Assembly: GCF_036327775.1 (NCBI RefSeq)
Contig: NZ_CP109598.1
Span: 6,026,001 to 6,090,000, forward strand
Source: Streptomyces sp. NBC_01498
GTDB lineage: Bacteria > Actinomycetota > Actinomycetes > Streptomycetales > Streptomycetaceae
Direction: 5' to 3'
Length of the DNA: 64,000 bases
Shown here: one piece after another, positions 1 to 8,470 of the stretch
How positions within the stretch are numbered: position 1 is the stretch's first letter
Layout of the letters: every line of letters starts with the position of its first letter
Program-made: the position numbers and the translations under genes
Notes under the pieces: model-generated
The model's input: only the letters and a program-made list of their open reading frames with translations
The model's database searches: none
What the model was told of the DNA's origin: nothing

Positions 1-1362
1 GACTTCGCCGCCGGGGAGAAACGGTCCTGGCTGCGCGAGCGCGGGGTGCGGTTCTTCCCCGTCGTCGGCTGGGCCGAGCGCGGCGGCTACGGCGCGAGCG
101 GGCACGGCAACTCGGTGCCGCGCTTCCACATCACCTGGGGGACCGGCCCCGGAGTGGTCGAGCCGTTCGAGCGGGCGGTGCGCGAGGGCGTCGCCAAGGG
201 CCTGGTGACCTTCCGCTTCCGGCACCGCGTCACCGCGCTCGGCACGACGGCGGGCGCCGTCGACACCGTGACCGGCGAGGTGCTGGAGCCGAGCGACGCC
301 GCACGCGGCACGGCCAGCAGCCGGGCCACGGCCGGTTCCTTCACGCTCCGCGCACAGGCCGTGATCGTGACCTCCGGCGGCATCGGCGGCAACCACGACC
401 TCGTACGCGCCCAGTGGCCCGCCCGCCTCGGCACCCCGCCCGCGACGATGCTCTCCGGCGTGCCCGCCCATGTCGACGGGCTGATGCTCGGCATCACGGA
501 GGAGGCCGGCGCCCACCACATCAACCGGGACCGGATGTGGCACTACACGGAGGGCATCCAGAACTGGGACCCGATCTGGGCCCGGCACGGTATCCGCATC
601 CTGCCGGGGCCCTCGTCGCTGTGGTTCGACGCGCGCGGCAGGCGGCTGCCGGTGCCGCTGTTCCCCGGCTTCGACACCCTCGGCACGCTGGAGCACATCA
701 CGCACTCGGGCCACGACCACACCTGGTTCGTGCTCAACCGGCGCATCATCGGCAAGGAGTTCGCGCTCTCGGGATCCGAGCAGAACCCGGACCTCACGGG
801 GAAGTCCGTCCGGGGCGTGATCGACCGGGCGCGCGCCGACGTGCCCGGACCGGTTCAGGCGTTCATGGACAACGGCGCCGACTTCGTCGTGGAGAAGGAC
901 CTGGCCTCGCTCGTACGCGGCATGAACGCGCTCACCGGGGAGCCGCTGATCGACGAGGCGGAGCTGCGCCGGGAGATCGTCGCCCGCGACCGGGAGGTCG
1001 CCAACCCGTTCACCAAGGACCTCCAGATCACGGCCGTACGCGGGGCGCGCGCCTATCTGGGCGACAAGCTGATCCGTACGGTGGCGCCGCACCGCGTCCT
1101 CGACCCCGGGGCCGGGCCGCTGATCGCCGTACGGCTGCGGGTCCTGACCCGCAAGTCGCTCGGCGGGCTGGAGACGGACCTGTCGTCGCGGGTGCTGCGG
1201 GCGGACGGCACGCCGCTGCCCGGGGTGTACGCGGCGGGGGAGGCGGCCGGGTTCGGCGGGGGCGGCATGCACGGGTACCGGTCGCTGGAGGGGACGTTCC
1301 TCGGCGGCTGCGTGTTCTCCGGGCGCGCGGCGGGGCGGGCGGCGGCGGAGGCGGTCGCCTGA
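1..1362 (+). CDS. FAD-binding dehydrogenase, 5'-truncated by window edge
   Basis: The reading frame is open from base 1, so the true start lies outside the window; 453 residues remain. The C-terminus carries the glycine-rich FAD-contact segment (GVYAAGEAAGFGGGGMHG, then SLEGTFLGGC) typical of the fumarate reductase/3-ketosteroid-1-dehydrogenase-like flavoprotein family. These enzymes oxidise or reduce carbon-carbon bonds next to a carbonyl, but the natural substrate cannot be read from the sequence. A GTG at 46 could be mistaken for a start, yet conserved-looking sequence precedes it. The next gene starts 108 bp downstream on the same strand, so co-transcription is possible but not shown. Confidence 0.85.
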   Translation, partial: DFAAGEKRSWLRERGVRFFPVVGWAERGGYGASGHGNSVPRFHITWGTGPGVVEPFERAVREGVAKGLVTFRFRHRVTALGTTAGAVDTVTGEVLEPSDAARGTASSRATAGSFTLRAQAVIVTSGGIGGNHDLVRAQWPARLGTPPATMLSGVPAHVDGLMLGITEEAGAHHINRDRMWHYTEGIQNWDPIWARHGIRILPGPSSLWFDARGRRLPVPLFPGFDTLGTLEHITHSGHDHTWFVLNRRIIGKEFALSGSEQNPDLTGKSVRGVIDRARADVPGPVQAFMDNGADFVVEKDLASLVRGMNALTGEPLIDEAELRREIVARDREVANPFTKDLQITAVRGARAYLGDKLIRTVAPHRVLDPGAGPLIAVRLRVLTRKSLGGLETDLSSRVLRADGTPLPGVYAAGEAAGFGGGGMHGYRSLEGTFLGGCVFSGRAAGRAAAEAVA

Positions 1363-1470
1363 GGGTCCGGGGGTCCGGGGCCGGACCGGGTGGCTGTGAG
1401 ACATCTGACGAAACCATGACGGGCGCCGCCGGGCCTGGCTTCTGGACCCCCGTGGTGTTCGAATCGACGG

Positions 1471-2196
1471 GTGACCACTCCAGAGACCGGACCGGAGGGC
1501 CCGCCCGTCGGGCGGCGCCTGGTGCTCTCCATGCTGGGTCTCGGCGCCGCCGGACTCGTCACCGCGCCGTATCTCCAGCGGGGGCTCGAAGCCTTCCTCG
1601 GCGCGGCCTCCGACCGCGACCCGACGGGCCTGACCGGACTGCTGCCCAACGGGGGCGGCTTCCGCTACTACTCGGTGGCCACCTCCGTCCCCCGCAAGGG
1701 CCCCGGGAACTACCGGCTGACCGTGGACGGACTGGTCGACCGGCCCACCACGTACACGCTCGACGACCTGCGGAGCCTGCCGCAGACCCGCATGGTCCGT
1801 GACGTGCAGTGCGTCACCGGCTGGCGGGTGCCGGACACGGCGTTCGAGGGCGTACGGCTGTCGCGGGTCCTCGACGCGGCGGGGGTACGGCCGGGCGCCG
1901 GGGCTGTCCGCTTCACCTGCTTCGACGGCACCTACAGCGAGAGCCTCACCATGGAGCAGGCCCGGCGACCCGATGTACTCGTGGCCCTGCGGATGGGCGA
2001 CAAACCGGTCGAGCACGCGCACGGCGGCCCGGTACGGCTCTATGTGGCACCCATGTACTTCTACAAATCGGCGAAGTGGCTGTCGGGGATCTCGGTCACC
2101 TCCGACGTCCGCCCCGGCTACTGGGAGGAACGCGGCTATGACGTCGACGCCTGGGTCGGGCGGTCCAACGGCCGTACCGACACCCCGACCGTCTGA
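1471..2196 (+). CDS. Sulfite-oxidase-like molybdopterin-dependent oxidoreductase
   Basis: A 241-residue protein with a hydrophobic N-terminal stretch (LVLSMLGLGAAGLV, about residues 17-30) suggesting a membrane anchor or twin-arginine-like export, followed by an oxidoreductase molybdopterin-binding fold. Cys114 in DVQCVTGW is at the position of the cysteine that ligates molybdenum in the sulfite oxidase/MsrP (YedY) family. The GTG start gives the export-like N-terminus; no strong ribosome site precedes it. The following gene overlaps it by 59 bp and encodes a b-type cytochrome, so the pair probably forms a quinone-linked periplasmic/exported reductase or oxidase. The substrate is unknown. Confidence 0.85.
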   Translation: MTTPETGPEGPPVGRRLVLSMLGLGAAGLVTAPYLQRGLEAFLGAASDRDPTGLTGLLPNGGGFRYYSVATSVPRKGPGNYRLTVDGLVDRPTTYTLDDLRSLPQTRMVRDVQCVTGWRVPDTAFEGVRLSRVLDAAGVRPGAGAVRFTCFDGTYSESLTMEQARRPDVLVALRMGDKPVEHAHGGPVRLYVAPMYFYKSAKWLSGISVTSDVRPGYWEERGYDVDAWVGRSNGRTDTPTV

Positions 2197-2887
2197 GCGT
2201 CCGGACGCGTCCGACCTGCCGGACCGGTCCGATGCGCCGGGCCCGCCCACGCGTTCCCCGCTGCGGCGGCGGTTCAGCCGCGCGGAGCGGCTGGTGCACC
2301 GGACGACGGCCGGGCTGGCGCTGCTGTGCGTGGCGACGGCGGCCTGTCTGTACGTACCGCAGCTCGCCGAACTCGTCGGCCGCCGGGCGCTGGTGGTGAC
2401 CCTGCACCAATGGTCGGGGCTGCTGCTGCCCGCGCCGTTCCTGGCGGGGCTCCTGTCCCCGTCGTTCCGCGCCGATCTGCGGCGGCTGAACCGGTTCGCG
2501 CCGTACGACCGGGAGTGGCTGCGGGCGGCACGGCGACGGGACTCCCGGCCCGGCGCGCGCCCGGCGGGCAAGTTCAACGCGGGGCAGAAGCTGTACGGCG
2601 GCTGGATCGCCGGAGCCGTACTGGTCATGCTCGCGACGGGCCTGCTGATGTGGTTCACGTGGCTGACGCCGCTGGTGTGGCGCACCAGCGCCACCTTCGT
2701 CCACGACTGGCTGTCGCTGGCCGTCGGCCTGGTGCTCGCCGGGCACATCGGTATGGCGTACGCCGACCCGGAGGCGCGGCGCGGGATGCGGACGGGGTCG
2801 GTGGAACGGCCGTGGGCGGAGCGGGAGCACCCTCATTGGGAGGAAGAGAAAGAAGAGAAGAAGAAAGTGGACGAAGCGGAGGAGTGA
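2138..2887 (+). CDS. Membrane b-type cytochrome, partner of the molybdoenzyme
   Basis: I place the start at an ATG 9 bases after GGGAGG, giving 249 residues and a 59-bp overlap with the upstream molybdoenzyme. Four hydrophobic helices follow a Pro-rich N-terminal tail; His54, His90, His189 and His203 lie in or near these helices and are good candidates for axial ligands of two haems, as in cytochrome b561/MsrQ-like subunits. The extreme C-terminus is a charged tail rich in Glu and Lys. The tight overlap supports translational coupling and a role passing electrons between the quinone pool and the molybdenum subunit. Family assignment is from helix and His layout only. Confidence 0.78.
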   Translation: MTSTPGSGGPTAVPTPRPSERPDASDLPDRSDAPGPPTRSPLRRRFSRAERLVHRTTAGLALLCVATAACLYVPQLAELVGRRALVVTLHQWSGLLLPAPFLAGLLSPSFRADLRRLNRFAPYDREWLRAARRRDSRPGARPAGKFNAGQKLYGGWIAGAVLVMLATGLLMWFTWLTPLVWRTSATFVHDWLSLAVGLVLAGHIGMAYADPEARRGMRTGSVERPWAEREHPHWEEEKEEKKKVDEAEE

Positions 2888-2946
2888 CGGCGCCCGGCCG
2901 GGCCGCTCGGCCGCCGCCCCGCGCGTACCCGGCCGGGGGGATCTCC

Positions 2947-2971
2947 GTACCCGGCCGGGTGATCCGGGTAC
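2947..2971. terminator. Candidate terminator between convergent genes
   Basis: Arms TACCCGG (2948-2954) and CCGGGTA (2964-2970) can form a hairpin between the convergent cytochrome and gntP genes. GTACCCGGCCGGG also occurs as a direct repeat at 2925 and 2947. There is no U-tract, which is normal in Streptomyces. Confidence 0.4.
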
Positions 2972-2975
2972 CGCG

Positions 2976-4382
2976 CTAGACGATCAGCGAGAGCAGCATC
3001 ACGAAGCCGAGCCCGACGACGGAGATGATCGTCTCCATCACCGACCAGGTCTTGATCGTCTGGCCGACGTCCAGCCCGAAGTACTCCTTCACCAGCCAGA
3101 ATCCCGCGTCGTTGACATGGCTGAAGAAGAGCGAACCGGCGCCGATCGCCAGGACCAGCAGCGCGGCGTGCGAGGTCGACATGTCGGCGGCCAGCGGCGC
3201 GGCGAGACCGGCGGCGGAGATCGTCGCGACGGTCGCCGAACCGGTCGCCAGCCGGATCGCCACCGCGATCAGCCAGCCGAGCAGCAGCGCGGGGATCGAC
3301 CAGTCCTCGGAGAAGTCCAGGATCATCTGCCCGACGCCCGCGTCGATCAGGGTCTGTTTGAAGCCGCCGCCCGCCGCGACGATCAGCAGCACACCGGCGA
3401 TGGGCGCGAAGGACTTCTCGACGGTGGAGGCGAGCCGGTCCTTGGTGAACCCGGCGGCGCGTCCCAGGGTGAACATCCCGACCAGTACGGCGGCGAGCAG
3501 CGCGATCAGCGGGGAGCCGACGACATCGGCGACCTTCTGGACCTGGTTCTCCGGGTCGTCCACGACGATGTCGACCAGGGCCTTGACCAGCATCAGGACG
3601 ACCGGCAGCAGCACGGTCGCGACGGTGGCGCCGAAGTTCGGGCGGCGCTCGGCCTCGTCGGAGGGCCGCTTCTCCAGCGTCTGGAGCATCCGCTCGGGCG
3701 GCTGTACGTCCACCCAGCGGGCGGCGTACCGCGAGAACAGCGGACCGGCGATGATCACCGTGGGTATGGAGACCAGCAGACCCAGCGCGAGGGTGACGCC
3801 GAGGTCCGCGCCGATGGCGTCGATCGCGACCAGCGGGCCGGGGTGCGGCGGAATCAGACCGTGCATGACGGAGAGCCCGGCCAGCGCCGGGATGCCGATC
3901 CGCATCAGGGAGTAATTGCCGCGCTTGGCGACCAGCAGCACCACGGGTATCAGCAGCACGATGCCGACCTCGAAGAACAGCGGCAGGCCGATCACCGAGG
4001 CGATGAGGACCATCGCCCAGGGCATGGCACGGCCGCTCGCCCGGCTGAGGATCGTGTCGACTATCTGGTCGGCGCCGCCCGAGTCCGCGAGCAGCTTGCC
4101 GAGTATCGCGCCGAGCGCGATCAGGACACCGACGCCCGCGACCGTGGAGCCGAGACCGGCCGAGAAGCTGAGGATCGTGTCGCCCAGGGACGCGCCGGCG
4201 AAGGCGCCGAGCGCCAGGGTGCCGATGGTCAGGGCGAGGAAGGCGTGCAGTTTGAACCGGGTGATGAGGACGACGATGACGGCGATACCGGCGAGAACGG
4301 CGATGCCCAGCTGCGTGTTGCCGGCCGTGGTGATCGGTTCTGCGGCGTCCGCTGCCAGCGTCTCGACGCTGAGACTGGTCAC
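2976..4382 (-). CDS. gntP: Gluconate:H+ symporter (GntP family)
   Basis: A 468-residue polytopic membrane protein, the usual length of GntP permeases, with about a dozen hydrophobic segments and the family's GLSVMHGLIPPHPGP stretch near the middle. It imports gluconate with protons for phosphorylation by the neighbouring gluconokinase. The GTG start at 4382 sits six bases after AAGGA. It lies 147 bp downstream of gntK on the same strand; the order gntK-gntP with divergent gntR is the standard gluconate operon. Repression by GntR, relieved by gluconate, is inferred from family knowledge. Confidence 0.93.
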   Translation of the reverse strand: MTSLSVETLAADAAEPITTAGNTQLGIAVLAGIAVIVVLITRFKLHAFLALTIGTLALGAFAGASLGDTILSFSAGLGSTVAGVGVLIALGAILGKLLADSGGADQIVDTILSRASGRAMPWAMVLIASVIGLPLFFEVGIVLLIPVVLLVAKRGNYSLMRIGIPALAGLSVMHGLIPPHPGPLVAIDAIGADLGVTLALGLLVSIPTVIIAGPLFSRYAARWVDVQPPERMLQTLEKRPSDEAERRPNFGATVATVLLPVVLMLVKALVDIVVDDPENQVQKVADVVGSPLIALLAAVLVGMFTLGRAAGFTKDRLASTVEKSFAPIAGVLLIVAAGGGFKQTLIDAGVGQMILDFSEDWSIPALLLGWLIAVAIRLATGSATVATISAAGLAAPLAADMSTSHAALLVLAIGAGSLFFSHVNDAGFWLVKEYFGLDVGQTIKTWSVMETIISVVGLGFVMLLSLIV

Positions 4383-4479
4383 GGGAATTCCTTGTTCGGG
4401 GAGGGGAAGGGGGAGGGGGCGATCCGCGCGTGTTGACGGATCATCAGTGAGTCCGACGCGAGGCGCAGTTGGCGGGCCG

Positions 4480-4524
4480 ACAGGCTCCGCACGTCAACCG
4501 ACTGGCTCCGCGCGTCAGTTGACG
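4480..4524. repeat. Short repeats between gntK and gntP
   Basis: The 147-bp gap between gntK and gntP contains two imperfect copies of GGCTCCGCxCGTCA (about 4482 and 4504) and an inverted repeat CGTCAAC (4492-4498)/GTTGACG (4518-4524). This could be a processing or attenuation element or an internal regulatory site; no function can be shown from sequence. Confidence 0.35.
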
Positions 4525-4529
4525 CACCG

Positions 4530-5057
4530 TCAAGAAGGCGCGGCATCCGGGCGGTCGAGATCCCGCAGCGCGGCGGCACTCCTCGCGGTGATCTCCTCGG
4601 GAGTGCCCGCCACATCGACGGCGACCCCCGCCTCGTCGTCCTCCAGCCCCCGCAATGTGGCGAACTGCGAGTCCAGCAGGGCGGGGGGCATGAAGTGGCC
4701 CGTACGGCCCGCCATCCGCCGTTCGATCAGCGCGCGTTCGCCCGTCAGATGCAGGAAGACGGCGCCGGGCGCCGCCGCCCGCAGCCGGTCGCGGTAGCCG
4801 CGCTTGAGCGCCGAACAGCTGACCACCCCGCCGAGCCCGGCCCGGCCGTGCGCCCAGCGCCCGATCGCGTCGAGCCAGGGCCACCGGTCGGCGTCGTCCA
4901 GCGGCGTGCCGGCGGACATCTTGGCGATGTTCGCCGGGGGATGGAAGTCGTCGCCCTCGGCGTACGGGACGCCCAGGGCGGCGGCCAGCAGGGGGCCGAC
5001 GGTGGTCTTGCCGGTCCCTGCCACGCCCATCACCACGACCACGTGGGGGGTGTTCAT
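4530..5057 (-). CDS. gntK: Gluconokinase
   Basis: A 175-residue kinase with a P-loop GVAGTGKTT at residues 10-18 and the GntK-type motif SCSALKRGYRDRLR in the middle. It phosphorylates gluconate to 6-phosphogluconate, feeding the pentose phosphate pathway. I chose the ATG at 5057 because it puts the P-loop close to the N-terminus, as in characterised gluconokinases, and GAGG lies about 6 bases upstream; an alternative ATG at 5078 adds seven residues. It is divergent from gntR across a 151-bp intergenic region with candidate GntR sites. Confidence 0.92.
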   Translation of the reverse strand: MNTPHVVVVMGVAGTGKTTVGPLLAAALGVPYAEGDDFHPPANIAKMSAGTPLDDADRWPWLDAIGRWAHGRAGLGGVVSCSALKRGYRDRLRAAAPGAVFLHLTGERALIERRMAGRTGHFMPPALLDSQFATLRGLEDDEAGVAVDVAGTPEEITARSAAALRDLDRPDAAPS

Positions 5058-5110
5058 CCGATGCCTCGCTGTCCTCATGTGCTCCGCTGCCTTCGCGCTA
5101 CTGAAACTCA

Positions 5111-5152
5111 TATGTACGACGTATTCAAGAGTTCGTAGCCAACACGTCATAC
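5111..5152. promoter_or_regulatory. Candidate GntR operator pair
   Basis: TATGTACGACGTA (5111-5123) has the symmetric pattern TA-n-GT-nnn-AC-n-TA expected for FadR-subfamily GntR regulators, whose sites centre on GT-N3-AC. A second GTCATAC core lies at 5146-5152, 32 bp (about three helical turns) away on the same face. Both lie between gntK and gntR and could control both. Binding is inferred. Confidence 0.5.
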
Positions 5153-5208
5153 TTTTTGTTCACCAGGGCCGCGCCCGTTCCGCCGGGCCCGCGCCGTAGG
5201 CTTCCGCC

Positions 5209-5910
5209 ATGACCACTGAAGACCGGGGCCTGCACACCCAGGTGCTCGACACCCTCGGTCTCGCCATCACGGGGGGCGAGTACCCCGAAGGCGGCGTCGT
5301 GCGCACCGACGAGGTCGCGCGGCGCTTCGACGTCTCGCGCACCGTCGTACGGGAAGTGATCCGCGTCCTGGAGTCGATGCGCCTCGTCCGGTCCCGGCGC
5401 CGCGTCGGTGTGACGGTGCTGCCCGCCCGCGAGTGGAACGTCTACGACCCCCGGGTCATCCGCTGGCGGCTCGCCGGCGACGACCGGCCCCGCCAGTTGC
5501 GTTCACTGACGGTGCTGCGCTCCGCGATCGAACCGGTCGCCGCCGGGCTCGCGGCCCGCCACGCCACCCCCGAGCAGTGCGCCGCCCTCACCGAACAGGC
5601 CCTCGGCATGGTCGCCACCTCGCGCGGCCATCAGTTGGAGGGCTATCTGCGCCACGACATCGCCTTTCACCGGGTGATCCTCGACGCGTCGGGCAACGAG
5701 ATGTTCGCGCGCCTCGGGGACGTGGTGGCGGAGGTCCTGACCGGCCGTACCCGCCACGACGTGATGTTCCACGACCCGGACCCCGCGGCCGTGACCCTGC
5801 ACGTGCGGGTCGCGGAGGCCGTACGGGAACGGGACGCCGCCCGTGCCGAGGAGCTGACCCGGCGGATCGCGGTCGGCGCGCTCGAGGAACTGGACGTGCT
5901 CGCGCCCTGA
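5209..5910 (+). CDS. gntR: FadR-subfamily GntR transcriptional regulator of gluconate genes
   Basis: A 233-residue regulator with an N-terminal winged helix (roughly residues 8-75, core [21 protein letters not shown]) and a C-terminal FCD helical effector domain with metal/effector-type residues around DIAFHRVI. It is divergent from gntK-gntP, so gluconate or 6-phosphogluconate is the likely effector. The start is supported by the length of the winged helix before the recognition helix. The name follows position and family; the effector is inferred. Confidence 0.88.
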   Translation: MTTEDRGLHTQVLDTLGLAITGGEYPEGGVVRTDEVARRFDVSRTVVREVIRVLESMRLVRSRRRVGVTVLPAREWNVYDPRVIRWRLAGDDRPRQLRSLTVLRSAIEPVAAGLAARHATPEQCAALTEQALGMVATSRGHQLEGYLRHDIAFHRVILDASGNEMFARLGDVVAEVLTGRTRHDVMFHDPDPAAVTLHVRVAEAVRERDAARAEELTRRIAVGALEELDVLAP

Positions 5911-6031
5911 CCGGCTGTCGACCCTCCGGGCCGGCGCCCGGCGGGACGACCATGACCCGTCCGGGGCGGCCCGGGGCCGGGCGCGGTGTCAGACTTGGCC
6001 CTTCAGGCTCGATGGAGAGGCAGGTCCTGGC

Positions 6032-7117
6032 ATGTCCCAGCAGGTGCGAGGCGTCGTGGCGCCCGGCAAGAACGAGTCGGTGCGGGTCGAGACGATCGTG
6101 ATCCCCGACCCCGGCCCCGGCGAGGCCGTGGTGAAGATCCAGGCGTGCGGGGTCTGCCACACCGATCTGCACTACAAGCAGGGCGGGATCGGCGACGACT
6201 ATCCCTTCCTGCTCGGTCATGAGGCGTCGGGCGTGGTCGAGTCGGTGGGCGCGGGCGTCACCGATGTCGCCCCCGGTGACTTCGTGATCCTCAACTGGCG
6301 TGCTGTCTGCGGCAGTTGCCGGGCCTGTCTGCGGGGCCGGCCCTGGTACTGCTTCAACACCCACAACGCCGGGCAGAAGATGACACTGCTCGACGGAACC
6401 GAACTCTCCCCCGCGCTGGGCATCGGCGCCTTCGCCGAGAAGACCCTGGTCGCCGCCGGGCAGTGCACCAAGGTCGACCCGGCCGTCTCACCCGCCGTCG
6501 CCGGACTGCTCGGCTGCGGTGTGATGGCGGGCATCGGCGCGGCCATCAACACCGGCAACGTCGGCCGGGGCGACTCCGTCGCGGTCATCGGCTGCGGCGG
6601 GGTCGGCGACGCGGCGATCGTCGGCTCCCGGCTCGCGGGCGCGGCACGGATCATCGCCGTCGACATCGACGACCGCAAGCTGGCGACGGCGACGTCCATG
6701 GGGGCCACCCACACCGTCAACTCCCGCTCCACCGACCCCGTCGAAGCGATCCGCGAACTGACCGGCGGCTTCGGCGCCGACGTCGTCATCGAGGCGGTCG
6801 GCCGCCCGGAGACGTACCAGCAGGCGTTCTACGCCCGCGACCTGGCCGGCACCGTCGTCCTGGTCGGCGTCCCCACCCCGGAGATGACGCTCGAACTGCC
6901 GCTCCTGGACGTCTTCGGCCGCGGCGGCTCGCTCAAGTCGTCCTGGTACGGCGACTGTCTGCCGTCCCGCGACTTCCCCCTGCTCATCGACCTGCACCAG
7001 CAGGGCCGTATCGACCTGGCCGCGTTCGTCACCGAGACCGTCGGACTGGGCGACGTGGAGGCGGCGTTCACGCGGATGCACGAGGGCGACGTGCTGCGTT
7101 CGGTGGTGACGCTCTGA
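6032..7117 (+). CDS. mscR: S-(hydroxymethyl)mycothiol dehydrogenase
   Basis: A 361-residue zinc alcohol dehydrogenase that oxidises the formaldehyde adduct of mycothiol to S-formylmycothiol with NAD+. The catalytic zinc site is visible as GVCHTD (Cys42) and GHE (His63); [15 protein letters not shown] supplies structural-zinc cysteines; the Rossmann segment is [12 protein letters not shown]. The start ATG gives the common MSQxVRGVVA N-terminus of actinobacterial enzymes. Its stop overlaps the next gene's ATG (ATGA), a coupled arrangement with a metallo-beta-lactamase-fold hydrolase that I know from other actinobacteria. Confidence 0.93.
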   Translation: MSQQVRGVVAPGKNESVRVETIVIPDPGPGEAVVKIQACGVCHTDLHYKQGGIGDDYPFLLGHEASGVVESVGAGVTDVAPGDFVILNWRAVCGSCRACLRGRPWYCFNTHNAGQKMTLLDGTELSPALGIGAFAEKTLVAAGQCTKVDPAVSPAVAGLLGCGVMAGIGAAINTGNVGRGDSVAVIGCGGVGDAAIVGSRLAGAARIIAVDIDDRKLATATSMGATHTVNSRSTDPVEAIRELTGGFGADVVIEAVGRPETYQQAFYARDLAGTVVLVGVPTPEMTLELPLLDVFGRGGSLKSSWYGDCLPSRDFPLLIDLHQQGRIDLAAFVTETVGLGDVEAAFTRMHEGDVLRSVVTL

Positions 7118-7746
7118 TGGCCGCCCGTATCGACCACCTCGTCACCGCGGGCACGTTCTCGCTCGACGGCGGCACCTGGGACGTCGAGAACAACGTCTGG
7201 ATCATCGGCGACGACACCGAGGCGATCGTCATCGACGCCGCCCACGACGCCACCGCCATCGAGGCGGCACTCGCCGGGCGCACCCTGCGCGCCATCGTCT
7301 GCACCCACGCGCACAACGACCACATCGACGCGGCGCCCGCGCTCGCCGACGCCACCGGCGCGCCGATCCTGCTGCACCCGGACGACCTGCCGCTGTGGAA
7401 GCAGACCCACCCGGACCGGCTCCCGGACGGTGAACTGGCCGACGGGCAGGAGCTGTCCGTCGCCGGCACCACCCTCACGGTGCTGCACACCCCCGGCCAC
7501 GCGCCCGGCGCGGTCTGTCTGCACAGCCCCGCCCTGTCCACCGTCTTCACCGGTGACACGCTCTTCCAGGGCGGCCCCGGAGCCACCGGACGCTCCTTCT
7601 CGCACTTCCCGACGATCATCGACTCGATCCGGGAGCGCCTGCTGACGCTGCCGCCCGGGACGGTCGTCCGTACGGGCCACGGCGACTCGACCACCGTCGG
7701 CACCGAGGCACCGCACCTGGACGAATGGATCCGCACGGGCGGCTGA
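7117..7746 (+). CDS. Metallo-beta-lactamase-fold hydrolase coupled to mscR
   Basis: A 209-residue single-domain hydrolase with the metal motif THAHNDH (His64, His66, Asp68, His69), a further metal His in HTPGHAPG, the bridging Asp in FTGDTLF and a late GHGD. It overlaps mscR by 4 bp, so the two are translated together. Family members of this glyoxalase II-like group hydrolyse thioesters; acting on S-formylmycothiol made by MscR is a reasonable inference. The operon ends in the strong hairpin directly after its stop codon. Confidence 0.88.
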   Translation: MAARIDHLVTAGTFSLDGGTWDVENNVWIIGDDTEAIVIDAAHDATAIEAALAGRTLRAIVCTHAHNDHIDAAPALADATGAPILLHPDDLPLWKQTHPDRLPDGELADGQELSVAGTTLTVLHTPGHAPGAVCLHSPALSTVFTGDTLFQGGPGATGRSFSHFPTIIDSIRERLLTLPPGTVVRTGHGDSTTVGTEAPHLDEWIRTGG

Positions 7747-7799
7747 ACATGCCGGGAGGCCCGGACACCCGTGGGGGTGTCCGGGCCTCCCGGCATGTT
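7746..7799 (+). terminator. Perfect 25-bp hairpin terminator
   Basis: Bases 7746-7770 are exactly complementary to 7775-7799, with a 4-base loop (GTGG). It begins at the last base of the hydrolase stop codon and separates this operon from the convergent DUF4190-type gene, so it may work in both directions. Confidence 0.9.
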
Positions 7800-7878
7800 C
7801 CGTGCGCGAGGACCGGGATCCGTACCCCGGCCCTTTGACCTCACGCGCCGTCGGTCCACGACCGGTCGACTCGCCCGG

Positions 7879-8304
7879 TCAGTTGGTGTCCTCGACGGTC
7901 TGCTCGAAGTCCTTGGCGCACTGGTCCCGCTCGCTCTGGCTGTTGGCGTGCTCCATGCAGTCGCCGAAGTTCTGGAACTCGTCCGAGTTGAGCACCGACA
8001 CCCCGACGATCAGGATCACGGCCGAGGCGACGAGACCCAGCGCGCCGAGCACCGTGCCGACGATCGACATGGTCCGGTGCGGCGCGCGGCCACCACGGGC
8101 CCGGCGTATGCCCAGGATGCCGAACACCACGGCCAGCAGGCCCAGGACGATCCCGCCCGCGACCGTCCAGAAGAGCAGACACGCGATGATGCCCAGCACC
8201 AGCGCGGTCACCGCGAGCGGATTGCTCCGCGCGGGGGCCGGCTCGGGCGACCCGTACGGCGAGGCACTGTCGGCCGCCTGTTGGGGGTAGTGAGGCATGG
8301 ACAT
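7879..8304 (-). CDS. Small membrane protein, DUF4190-like
   Basis: A 141-residue protein with a short Pro/Ala-rich N-terminus, two hydrophobic spans (about residues 30-62 and 74-101) separated by RRARGGRAPHR, and a hydrophilic C-terminus with two cysteines (FGDCMEHANS and DQCAKDF). This is the layout of DUF4190/DUF1707-type membrane proteins common in Streptomyces; no biochemical role is known. Of three in-frame ATGs at 8298, 8304 and 8310, the one at 8304 has the best spacing (9 bases) from GGAGGG. It is divergent from the LEA-like gene across a palindrome. Confidence 0.75.
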   Translation of the reverse strand: MSMPHYPQQAADSASPYGSPEPAPARSNPLAVTALVLGIIACLLFWTVAGGIVLGLLAVVFGILGIRRARGGRAPHRTMSIVGTVLGALGLVASAVILIVGVSVLNSDEFQNFGDCMEHANSQSERDQCAKDFEQTVEDTN

Positions 8305-8324
8305 CGACATCACCCTCCGTAGTC

Positions 8325-8343
8325 GAACCTGTCTGTCAGGTTC
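8325..8343. promoter_or_regulatory. Perfect 7-bp-arm palindrome in divergent promoter region
   Basis: GAACCTG-TCTGT-CAGGTTC forms a perfect inverted repeat of 19 bp, 20 bp upstream of the DUF4190-like start and about 130 bp upstream of the LEA-like gene. The size and position fit a dimeric repressor site. The regulator is not identifiable. Confidence 0.45.
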
Positions 8344-8470
8344 ACCGTGCGCGTGCCCCCGAAAAGGCGGCGGACACGTGCCGTTCCGGCGGGAGCCGCC
8401 GCCGATTGCGCCGCCGGAGAGGCCGCACGACACTGGACTCGCGGGGCCGTGCCCAATGAGGAGGTGCCGT

